NCBI GenBank assembly: GCA_937973965.1
Contig: CALJJQ010000014.1
Span: forward strand, 1 to 64,000
Direction of reading: 5' to 3'
Length of the DNA: 64,000 bases
Source of the DNA: an uncultured Calothrix sp.
GTDB taxonomy: Bacteria > Cyanobacteriota > Cyanobacteriia > Cyanobacteriales > Nostocaceae
In this document: one piece after another, positions 38,276-46,128 of the stretch
How the letters are laid out: every line of letters starts with the position of its first letter
How positions within the stretch are numbered: the first letter of the stretch is position 1
Notes under the pieces: generated by a model
What the model was told of the DNA's origin: nothing
Seen by the model: the letters and a program-made list of their open reading frames with translations, nothing else
Database searches by the model: none
Made by a program: the position numbers and the translations under genes

Positions 38276-38707
38276 ATCCGGTTGATTGCTCATTTAATTA
38301 ATCAGTCCCCATGTCGTTTAGACACACACAACTAACCAGGAAAATAGTTCATTATTACTCCCTAATCCCATCACGGACTAATCATTGAAAGTTTGAGAAG
38401 TTTGTGAAAAATTCGGGGTAAATGTAGTTCCCCAGAGAAAGTGATTATTGCAGGAATGAAACTGTTGGGGGTAAAAGAAAATCTGTCCTATTTTGGTGGA
38501 TAATTCCATGTTTATTTATCGCTCACCAAGTATGACGAATTGTCATACTTTTCTGGGATAAAAAGACTGAAATAAGACAATTTGTCAAAGTTAATAATAT
38601 TATCACAAAATTTGTGGTAAAAGTAGTTGACAACAGATTTTGAATATCGATAATCTTCTGTATATTCGGCGAGATAAAAATTACCAGTACAAATATAACT
38701 TTTGCAA

Positions 38708-40822
38708 ATGAAAAAAAGTATTCCTCTGTTTTTCCTTAGTTTATTAGGTTCATTATTCACATCACCATCAGTTGCATCCCATCCAGAGGTCAATTTACCA
38801 AAGTCAGAGCAAGGGAGAGTCAATCAATTGCAGATTCCCCATTTGAGCGAAGTGGAATTACCAGTCACTCAAGCTAGTTTACTAACCCAATCTTCAAATG
38901 AACTAGCAGAGGGAAAAGTAAGGGAAATAATTAGTAGCGAAAAAATCTCTGATAATAATTCTGAGCAGGATTCTGAAATTCAATTAGAAGTGATAGGTGA
39001 AAAGGACGCACTACCAGAATCCACACCCATTCATGTGGTTGACCAAGAAGAAATTAGAAAACAAGGTGCATCGAGTGTAGCGGATGTCCTCAAAAGAATG
39101 CCTGGATTTGCCATTAATGATGTTGGTCATGGTGCAGATATTCATACTGGAACCTACTATCGAGGTGCATCAATTAATCAGTCGGTGATTCTGATTAATG
39201 GTAGACAGGTGAACGTTAATGTGAATACCTATCATGGTGCGACAGATTTAAATAGTATTTCCGTAGAAGCCATTGACCGGGTAGAATTATATAGCGGTGC
39301 TGCGAGTAGTTTATATGGTTCTTCTGCGGTGGGTGGGGTTATAAATATTATTACCAAACAAGGTAGTGGTAGACCGAGGTTAAATACAGCAGTTGAATTT
39401 GGTTCATTAAATTTAAATAATCAACAAGCGAGTTTTAGTGGTGGGACAGAAAATGTCCGATATAACTTTAGTTTTGAACGCTTTTTTATCGACAACAAAT
39501 ATCTCGTTCCCGTCGGTGCTGCAAACCGGGATGCTAATGGAAATTTATTCAATGCAGATACAGCTACTAGCACATACTTTGGCAACATAGCAGTAGATTT
39601 AAACCCGAAGAATACTCTCAGTTTCGACGTGAAAAAACTCAGTAGTCGTCGTGGATTGGTTTATTTTGGTTTTCCCCTCCAAAAAGACCGACTAGACCAT
39701 GATGGATTAAATATGGGTTTAAGTTGGAGGTCTCAACTTGCGGAAAATTCCCGATTGACAACGACATTTGGTTTTAATCAGGATTTCTTTAATACCTATG
39801 GTCCAACTGTATTTGGTGGTGTGGAATATTATCGGACGGGTACTTTAGATACGAAACAATATACTGCGAGATTAGACCATGAGTGGAAAATCACTCCTAA
39901 TTATCAATTACGTTGGGGTGCGGATGTAAATAATCTCAACTTGGATGGAACTACAGATAGTACTCGTCCAGACAGAATTATTTTTAATGAAACAGAAAAT
40001 CGCAGTTTATTGAATACAGCTTTGTTTGCTGTAAATACTGTCAGAATTGGTGATGCATTTCAAGTTGATTTGGGACTCAGACAAAACTTTGATTCCGAAT
40101 ATGGTAATTACTTGAATCCAAGTGTTGGGTTTCGCTACGGAGTATCACCAAATATTGCTGTCCGTGGAAGTTGGTCTTCTGTACAGCGTAATCCTGGTTT
40201 AGACCAGAAGTATCTTTATGACACTGTACATGGATGGTTGCCAAATAGTGATTTAAAACCGGAAACAGGTTCTAATTGGACTGCGGGTATTGATATTGGT
40301 TTATCTCAAAACTTAACTGGTCAATTTACCTATTTTGGTAGTAGTTTGAACAATCGTTTGGGAATTATTCGTGGAAAATGGGAGAACGTAGGACTGGTAG
40401 ACACAAACGGTTTTGAAGCTGCTTTCAGATGGAATGTGACACGCAACTGGTCAACATTTTTGAACTACACCTATACTGATGCCAAAATCAAAACTGGGTC
40501 TGAAGCAGGGTTACAATTAGGTTTGATTCCCTACTCGAATTTACAAGCGGGAATTGGCTACGGAAAAGATGGGTGGGAGGCAAATTTATATGCTAGCTAT
40601 TATAGTGGTGCTCGTAGGGCTTTATTTACCCCTCCGGGTAGCAGAAATACAGATTTTTCACCCTCCTATTTCAATTTAGATTTGAGTGCTCGTGTACCTC
40701 TTGCTAGAAATTTGGGATTAACTTTTTATCTAGAAAACCTGTTGGGTGAACAGTATGAAAAGGTGAATAGAATTTATAGTCCTGGTTTTACATTTAGAGT
40801 CGGTTTAAGTTCCAGTATTTAG
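38708..40822 (+). CDS. TonB-dependent outer membrane receptor
   Basis: An outer-membrane gated importer, 704 aa. Signal peptide (KKSIPLFFLSLLGSLFTSPSVAS), a short acidic spacer, the plug domain (about 90-225, with IHVVDQEEIRKQGASSVADVL and GVINIITKQG), then a beta-barrel ending in FTFRVGLSSSI with an aromatic-free final residue (usually Phe). The start is ATG 38708; a TTG two codons earlier is unlikely. The substrate (siderophore, vitamin B12 or sugar) is not readable. No TonB, ExbBD or ABC partner is adjacent, and the only neighbour is the convergent hgl cluster. Confidence 0.88.
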   Translation: MKKSIPLFFLSLLGSLFTSPSVASHPEVNLPKSEQGRVNQLQIPHLSEVELPVTQASLLTQSSNELAEGKVREIISSEKISDNNSEQDSEIQLEVIGEKDALPESTPIHVVDQEEIRKQGASSVADVLKRMPGFAINDVGHGADIHTGTYYRGASINQSVILINGRQVNVNVNTYHGATDLNSISVEAIDRVELYSGAASSLYGSSAVGGVINIITKQGSGRPRLNTAVEFGSLNLNNQQASFSGGTENVRYNFSFERFFIDNKYLVPVGAANRDANGNLFNADTATSTYFGNIAVDLNPKNTLSFDVKKLSSRRGLVYFGFPLQKDRLDHDGLNMGLSWRSQLAENSRLTTTFGFNQDFFNTYGPTVFGGVEYYRTGTLDTKQYTARLDHEWKITPNYQLRWGADVNNLNLDGTTDSTRPDRIIFNETENRSLLNTALFAVNTVRIGDAFQVDLGLRQNFDSEYGNYLNPSVGFRYGVSPNIAVRGSWSSVQRNPGLDQKYLYDTVHGWLPNSDLKPETGSNWTAGIDIGLSQNLTGQFTYFGSSLNNRLGIIRGKWENVGLVDTNGFEAAFRWNVTRNWSTFLNYTYTDAKIKTGSEAGLQLGLIPYSNLQAGIGYGKDGWEANLYASYYSGARRALFTPPGSRNTDFSPSYFNLDLSARVPLARNLGLTFYLENLLGEQYEKVNRIYSPGFTFRVGLSSSI

Positions 40823-40883
40823 AGGGTGTTTAGAGGGTATTTGAAAAGTCGATTTTAATACTAAATAAGCTCGTTTTTTGGGA

Positions 40884-40912
40884 GTAGAGATGAACCGATG
40901 GGTCATCTCTCC
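40884..40912. repeat. dispersed hairpin repeat, GTAGAGATGA type
   Basis: Arms GTAGAGATGA.CC and GG.TCATCTCTCC. Compared with the copy at 23790, the inner G-C pair is replaced by a T-A pair on both sides. Confidence 0.8.
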
Positions 40913-41013
40913 AGGAAGCAGGGAATCAGTAGCGACATGTCGCGTCTGTTTATAACGACAAATATACCGTTTGAGCCGATTTACTCTCTTCCAGAAGTGC
41001 TTGATTCCCTTGT

Positions 41014-41070
41014 ACCCATGCTCCGCGTGGGTACAGATCCACGAGACTCCTGTCTCGTGAATGAAGGCAG
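41014..41070. repeat. tandem hairpins, ACCCATGC family
   Basis: ACCCATGC...GCGTGGGT and CACGAGAC...GTCTCGTG hairpins followed by AATGAAGGCAG; same layout as 13785-13885. Confidence 0.65.
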
Positions 41071-41193
41071 TAGTGGTCTGTTCCATAAGTTCTGAGGGGT
41101 TTGTAGTTGTGGCTTTAGTATAGAAAAAGCTTGAAAATAAAGCGCTACTACGTGCCTTTATTGACTCATCAAATTTAATGGGACAAAGCACTA
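41071..41193. mobile_element. small MITE nested in MITE family 1
   Basis: 123 bp with inverted ends TAGTGGTCTGTTCCATAAGT and ATTTAATGGGACAAAGCACTA (about 15 of 21 matching). Interior AGAAAAAGCTTGAAAATAAAG and CTACTACGTGCCTTTATT. A diverged relative lies near 14129-14246. Confidence 0.75.
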
Positions 41194-41301
41194 CCCCCCA
41201 TTTCCAAAAACGATAATTCAAGTATTAAAAATGACTTTTTGAACAACCTCTTAGAAACGTAAACTCAATTGTCAAGCGAGAAAGTACATTGAACTTATTT
41301 C

Positions 41302-42813
41302 CTAGACTTCCAAAAATCCATTCTGAATCAGATAACTGGAATAGGTAATAAATAATTTTGAGTCTAGGGGTGCACAACGAATCGAACTTTCAGCAAGTGC
41401 TTGTTGGGTTGCTGCACAACTAATTTGGGGACGGTGTGCATTTAAATATAAATCGGGAACTGTCAGTTTATCCTTTGACCAACGTTCTAACAGAAAAGGT
41501 CGGAGAGTATATAGGGGATTTTCAGGTGTTACTAAGTCTGTGGTCAGACGATTTTGCCACTCTTCGTAGGGTATAATTTCAATGGGAAATCCAAAGCTTT
41601 GTAGCCATTTAACCATATCCATGAAGGGAACTGGTTCAGGATGTTGAAGATGGAACGCGTGTCCGAGGGATTTTTGTTGTAGGGATAAATAAACAATTGA
41701 TTTACTAACGTAATCTACTGGGGAAATATCCAGCATATAATTCACATCAGGGAAGCAACCCATTTGTAAACAACCTTTAATGGCTAAATTAATAAAATCA
41801 TCCGTATTGCAAACCCCGGTCTTACTATCACCAGCAATCAAAGGAGGACGATGGATAGTGATGGGAATACCGCGACTATATCCCAATTTCACTAATTTTT
41901 CGGCGACCCATTTAGTTTGTGAGTAACCTAAGAAAATACCCTCCCAATGGTCGAATTCATCGTCTTCTTTCACGACTTTACCAGCATAGTAATCGGATTC
42001 AAAAACAGCGACGCTAGAAACTAAATGGACAGGTTTAAGTTTTCCAGTGCAAGCTAATCGTAATATTTCCTGTGTACCCATTACATTGGTTGGCTTCATT
42101 GCTGCGTAGGGAAATACATAATTGAGCATTGCTCCACTGTGGTAAATGCCATCAATAGTATTACCTAGTTTGGTAAATTCTGCCTCATTCATTCCTAATA
42201 ATGGTTGGGATAAATCGCCTAATACGGGAATAATGCGGTGGGATAAATTATCATTCCAGATGTAATATTGAGTGAGATTATTTTGGAGTTTATTTCTACC
42301 TTCTTCTATCGTTTTTCCACGGGTTAGACAATAAATATCAGCTTGGGTTTCGGTCAGTAATTCGCGAATAATAAATGCACCTAAAAATCCTGTTCCACCA
42401 GTTAAAAATACGGCTATTGGATTAGGGTTAAATACAAAAGAGGTGGAGGGGGGATAAATACGTGGATCTAAGACAACTTCGGCTTGTAAATCAAGGCTAG
42501 TATCAGCTATTTTTGCTAAGTTCGGATTAATTACATTCCCAACTAAATTTGTTTCCTCCACATCTTCAGCAAGTCGTTGAGAAAGTGCTGCAATGGTGGG
42601 ATAATGCCACAAAATTGTGGGAGAGATTTCCACTCCAAAGATTTTTTCGGCTTGGGTGACAATTAACATTGCTCTGGATGAATCTAAGCCGTAATCTTCT
42701 AGGGGTTGATGGATATCAATTTCACTCGTGTCAACATTGAGGAGTTCTGCTAGTTTTGATACCATCCAAGTTTGGATTTCATGAGCATTGAGGGATTGTT
42801 TGGGACTAATCAT
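41302..42813 (-). CDS. hglB: ACP-thioester reductase HglB/HetM
   Basis: An acyl carrier protein domain (about 10-85, phosphopantetheine Ser in YGLDSSRAM) fused to an NAD(P)H thioester reductase of the extended SDR type (about 130-500; Rossmann motif [12 protein letters not shown], catalytic YSQTKW). It releases a carrier-bound acyl chain as aldehyde or alcohol. This is the architecture and length (503 aa) of HetM/HglB from Anabaena, required for heterocyst glycolipid synthesis. Last gene of the cluster, separated from the free ACP gene by 660 bases that contain a leader element. hetN and hetI do not follow. Confidence 0.92.
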   Translation of the reverse strand: MISPKQSLNAHEIQTWMVSKLAELLNVDTSEIDIHQPLEDYGLDSSRAMLIVTQAEKIFGVEISPTILWHYPTIAALSQRLAEDVEETNLVGNVINPNLAKIADTSLDLQAEVVLDPRIYPPSTSFVFNPNPIAVFLTGGTGFLGAFIIRELLTETQADIYCLTRGKTIEEGRNKLQNNLTQYYIWNDNLSHRIIPVLGDLSQPLLGMNEAEFTKLGNTIDGIYHSGAMLNYVFPYAAMKPTNVMGTQEILRLACTGKLKPVHLVSSVAVFESDYYAGKVVKEDDEFDHWEGIFLGYSQTKWVAEKLVKLGYSRGIPITIHRPPLIAGDSKTGVCNTDDFINLAIKGCLQMGCFPDVNYMLDISPVDYVSKSIVYLSLQQKSLGHAFHLQHPEPVPFMDMVKWLQSFGFPIEIIPYEEWQNRLTTDLVTPENPLYTLRPFLLERWSKDKLTVPDLYLNAHRPQISCAATQQALAESSIRCAPLDSKLFITYSSYLIQNGFLEV

Positions 42814-42879
42814 GGGATTTTGGATTTTAGATTACTCTTCGGTCGATCCGCGCTACGCGCGTCTATGGATTTTGGATTT
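42814..42879 (-). repeat. leader element upstream of hglB
   Basis: Read toward hglB: AATCCATAGACGCGCGTAG, palindrome, CGACCGAAGAGTAATCTAAAATCC, AAAATCCC and then ATG. It ends directly at the start codon. Confidence 0.85.
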
Positions 42880-43476
42880 GAATGTCAATAATTTATGACT
42901 ACAGCAATCCGATTTTAGTCGTGAAAAATAGTGTGTCTTTGGCTGATGACTGGTGACTGTTAACTGTTAATAACCCTACATATAATATTTCACAAATCCC
43001 GCTCGGAATGCTGTATTTACAAGTTTGTATCAGGACTTTACCCGGATTTGGAAACCTCTAAAATAAAATTTTCCGGGAGTAGGGAATAAGGAATAGGGAG
43101 TAGTAGAAAAATCAACCCGTTCATCAAAACTTATGGATTGCTTGCTCTAATATACAGGTTTAGTCCTGATTGATGAAAAGTTATAAGCATTGCATAAAAC
43201 TCTTTAGTTTTAATACTTATTAACTGGTAGGAACGTGAATAATTCATAGAAATGTTGAGAGAAACCCGACTTCTGAGAGAAAAATTTTGAGGTTTTTAAT
43301 TTACTCACGTCCTTGTTCCCATATGCTGTAGTAGACATTACTCGTGAGATAAGAATTGGGTTGTTACAAAAAATATCTGAAATTCCAGAAAATCATTATC
43401 AAAACCTGACTGCTGAGAAATATCAGATTTTTTATTTACTCACCTCCTGTATGCCATATCCTATATTCTGTATTCT
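42880..43476. other. spacer between the ACP gene and hglB
   Basis: No gene. Carries GCAATCCGATTT-family repeat copy 2 (42904-43012), a GTAGTAGAAAAATCAACCC repeat (about 43075-43140) and two weakly similar CTGAGAAA...TTTACTCAC blocks (43265-43310, 43405-43445). Confidence 0.6.
42904..43012. repeat. interspersed repeat, GCAATCCGATTT family, copy 2
   Basis: Direct match to 37805-37925 over most of its length. Confidence 0.7.
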
Positions 43477-43761
43477 TTAAATCAAATATTTCTCAGATTT
43501 TTCGTGAGTAAACTCATCTGCTAATCGCTGTGATAATAAATTAATACTGGGGTAATACCAGAGAATGGTTGGTGATAGTTTTAATCCTAAATATTCACCC
43601 ACTTGTAAAGCTATTTTCATTCCCTGTTGAGAATTGATTTCGTAATTATCCCAGGATTGATTAACATCGATGGTTTGTGGATTGACTCCTAATGCTTCAG
43701 CAACTACAGAAGTGAGATATTTTTCAATTTCTGCTGCTGTTCGGGGTGGGTCTGATTGCAT
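43477..43761 (-). CDS. free-standing acyl carrier protein in the hgl cluster
   Basis: A 94-residue ACP; EINSQQGMKIALQVGEYLGLKLSPT contains the phosphopantetheine Ser, and the SPTILWYYPSINLLSQRLADEF part closely resembles the ACP in HglB. The start is set by the DNA: GGAGG at about 43775 is eight bases from the ATG at 43761, and that ATG overlaps the hglA stop (TAATG); an ATG three codons earlier would leave no spacing. Translation is therefore coupled to hglA. It probably passes chains between the synthase and the reductase. Confidence 0.85.
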   Translation of the reverse strand: MQSDPPRTAAEIEKYLTSVVAEALGVNPQTIDVNQSWDNYEINSQQGMKIALQVGEYLGLKLSPTILWYYPSINLLSQRLADEFTHEKSEKYLI

Positions 43762-45440
43762 TATCCACATACCTCCAATGTTGATGTCGTTGGATAATAC
43801 TGGGTGTAAAAATCATGTAATTGTAAGCCTTGCATTTTCAGATTTTGAATGCGATATAAATAGGCAGTTCCTAACATGATGTGATTTGCAATATCAACAA
43901 CATGACGGTTTTGTGGTTCTGCAAGATAGGTATGACGTACCCAGTCGTTAAAACTACCCATTGCTGGTCCACACCAAATTTGATAGTCTGTTTCCCGACC
44001 GACTTCACCGGAGTTTGACCAACGGGAGGATAATCCTAGATACCACCGGAAAATAAGAGCCATTTTTAATTTCGGATTGTTGACCGCTTTAGCAAGTTTT
44101 TCGGGATTACGTTGGGATAAATAGGATACGGTTAATTCCCAAATTTCACTTAGGGGTTTACGGAAAATTTGTTTTTCTAGCTTTTCTCTTTCCGAGAGGG
44201 GGATTTCTTCAATCGAATTATAGGTACGGTAGAGTTCATATAATTTTTGCGATCGCATGGGGAATAATGTTCCCCGTTTGAGGACTTGGAGTTTTACCCC
44301 CATTTCAAACATATCTGCTGCGGGAGCCATCATCACATCAGCCATTTCCGCTTGCGCAAGCAATTTTTTGGTGTGTTGACAACTTCCCGATTCTAGACAA
44401 GCTTGATTGATAGAACCGGTAACGACATAGGCTGCACCCATCATCAAACCAGCTAAACTGGCTTGGGGTGTGCCAATACCTCCTGCTACACCAATTCTGA
44501 CTCGGTTTACGTAATTATACTGGGCTTGAATTTCGTCCCGTAAAGCCACCATCGAAGGTAATAAACAAACTAGAGGACGATTGTCGGTGTGTCCACCAGA
44601 GTCAGCTTCAACAGTGATATCATCAGCCATTGGTACGTAGGCTGCGAGTTGAGCTTGTTGTTCACTAATAAATCCCTGTTGCACGAGTTCTTTCAGTATC
44701 CTGGGAGGTGCGGGTTGCAGAAATTTAGTCGCAACCTCCCGTCGGGAAACTTTAGCGATAACTTTGTTGTGAATTTCGATTTGGTTGGCGGAATTCAGGG
44801 TTAATCCGGCTACTCGGTAGCGCACAATATTGGCAGTTAAATCGAGAAATGCGGAGGCTTCAACCGTGGGAACACCGTATTGCAGATACAATTCTACTGC
44901 CCGTTGTTCAATACTGGGTTCATTGGGGCTATGTATTAAATTGAATGCGTAGGGTCCCTGGGGTAACTCCCCTTGAATACGTTTGATGGCCGTTTCCAGA
45001 CGGTCTGGACTTAAACCACCAGCACCAAAGGAGCCGAGAATTTTCGCTTTACCCAGGGTAATAATCATTTCCTCCGAAGCAATACCACCAGCCATTGCTC
45101 CAGTCATGTAGGCATAATTAACACCGTGGTGATGGCAAAAATTGCGATCGCCGAGGTTTTCTAATCCTACGGGGTTACTGATGGCAATCAGCTTGATGTT
45201 ATCACTATTACTATCAGTTGCGGTAACTACATAGCCTTCCTGGGTGACACCAACTTGACCGTTAACACTGACAATGTAGCAGGGTTGATTTAGGTTTAAT
45301 AATTTAGCTTTGATGGTGTTTTGATCAAATGTGAGGGAGTCTAAATCACCTTTCCACATGAGTGTTTGATTAATGGTGAATGGGTTCAATGAGTTATAGG
45401 TAATACCGTTATAATTTTGATTCAAGAGGGAGACAGACAT
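43761..45440 (-). CDS. hglA: PfaD-like enoyl reductase HglA
   Basis: A 559-aa flavin-dependent enoyl reductase of the 2-nitropropane dioxygenase/FabK/PfaD type. Residues 80-450 form the TIM barrel; EADSGGHTDNRPL holds the active-site His284, and RIGVAGGIGTPQA the phosphate-binding Gly-rich loop. PfaD proteins act in trans with PUFA and hgl-type synthases to saturate double bonds. Gene order supports hglA of the hgl cluster; the letter is from synteny, not from sequence alone. AATCCAAAATCCC abuts the ATG at 45440. Confidence 0.85.
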   Translation of the reverse strand: MSVSLLNQNYNGITYNSLNPFTINQTLMWKGDLDSLTFDQNTIKAKLLNLNQPCYIVSVNGQVGVTQEGYVVTATDSNSDNIKLIAISNPVGLENLGDRNFCHHHGVNYAYMTGAMAGGIASEEMIITLGKAKILGSFGAGGLSPDRLETAIKRIQGELPQGPYAFNLIHSPNEPSIEQRAVELYLQYGVPTVEASAFLDLTANIVRYRVAGLTLNSANQIEIHNKVIAKVSRREVATKFLQPAPPRILKELVQQGFISEQQAQLAAYVPMADDITVEADSGGHTDNRPLVCLLPSMVALRDEIQAQYNYVNRVRIGVAGGIGTPQASLAGLMMGAAYVVTGSINQACLESGSCQHTKKLLAQAEMADVMMAPAADMFEMGVKLQVLKRGTLFPMRSQKLYELYRTYNSIEEIPLSEREKLEKQIFRKPLSEIWELTVSYLSQRNPEKLAKAVNNPKLKMALIFRWYLGLSSRWSNSGEVGRETDYQIWCGPAMGSFNDWVRHTYLAEPQNRHVVDIANHIMLGTAYLYRIQNLKMQGLQLHDFYTQYYPTTSTLEVCG

Positions 45441-45558
45441 GGGATTTTGGATTGAGGAGACAGGAAATATAATTCGTAATTAGTAATAGCCTACGGCAAG
45501 GCTACGCCTACGTAATTTGGAATTCGTAATTTGGAATTTGGAATTTGGAATAGTCTAT

Positions 45559-45626
45559 GATCAGGTTATGTTTACTGAATTCATGTGTCATTGATCAGGT
45601 TATGTTTACTTAATTCATGTGTCATT
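45559..45626. repeat. 34-bp tandem direct repeat (two units)
   Basis: GATCAGGTTATGTTTACT(G/T)AA and TTCATGTGTCATT form a unit repeated twice with one difference. Confidence 0.85.
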
Positions 45627-45939
45627 AACAAATTTGACAGAGAAACTGAATTTTAACCATGTCCCTGAATTGAGAATCGTAGTTTTCATTCCCGATTGTT
45701 GAGATTGCTACTTTGCAAGAAGTTGCTGCGTGTCTACTTTATGACCCTACGGTCGATTTGCTACGGGAAGAAGTGCAATGAGGAAAACTCCTGTTTTGAT
45801 TATGGATGAGGTTTATTTATGAAGAACTTAAAAAGCATAGATGGGTAGCATCTTCTCAAAGAGTATTATGTAAACAAAAGTAGAGCCTCTGTTTTTGACT
45901 TGTAGTTGCGCTTCATAGGACTATAGCAAGGGTGTTTTC

Positions 45940-46114
45940 TTAGAGGATGTTTAAAAAGTCATTTTTAATACTTGAATTATCGTTTTGGGAGCAGGAAGAG
46001 ACGCGACATGTCGCGTCTGTACTCTCGAAGGAAAAATCAGCTTTATCACCCCATGTCCAGAGTCCGAACGATAGTCAAAATATTGATAATTAATAATTGA
46101 CAAACATCCTCTAA
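45940..46114. mobile_element. MITE family 1, best copy
   Basis: 175 bp with perfect 13-bp inverted ends TTAGAGGATGTTT and AAACATCCTCTAA. Holds the palindrome AGACGCGACATGTCGCGTCT at 45999-46018. No ORF. Reference copy for the family. Confidence 0.92.
45999..46018. repeat. perfect 20-bp palindrome inside the MITE
   Basis: AGACGCGACA paired with TGTCGCGTCT, no loop; same family as the free-standing hairpins. Confidence 0.85.
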
Positions 46115-46128
46115 GTATTATTTGTATG

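Larger units (their letters stand above)
37774..38707. other. spacer with three repeats upstream of the TonB receptor
   Basis: Contains a repeat at 37805-37925 (GCAATCCGATTT...CACAAATCCCGCTCGGA), a 92-bp repeat at 37994-38085, an adjoining MITE at 38085-38275, and the CCCCATGTCGTTTAGACA block at 38297-38382. The promoter of the receptor gene must lie in 38400-38700; I see no convincing Fur box. Confidence 0.6.
40821..41254. mobile_element. composite MITE family 1 copy with nested insertion
   Basis: Left part 40821-40990 matches the MITE interior (AAAAGTCGATTTTAATACTAAATAAGCTCG, given here in pieces of the family: AAAAGTCGATTTTAAT, AAATATACCGTTTGAGCC); right part 41203-41254 matches the other end (AAAAACGATAATTCAAGTAT). 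Between them lie a tandem-hairpin block and a complete second MITE, so the element was split by later insertions. Confidence 0.75.
45441..46128. other. spacer between hglC and hglA
   Basis: Contains a 34-bp tandem direct repeat (45559-45626), AATTTGGAATTTGG runs and a complete MITE (45940-46114). No gene. Confidence 0.65.

Noticed and set aside
38380-38707. Possible Fur box before the TonB receptor
   Set aside because: GATAATC-like pieces exist, but no 19-bp palindrome close to consensus; AT-rich background explains them.
43761-45440. Reading the PfaD-like gene as a nitronate monooxygenase
   Set aside because: The barrel is shared by both, but its placement in a PKS cluster and its length fit PfaD-type enoyl reductases.
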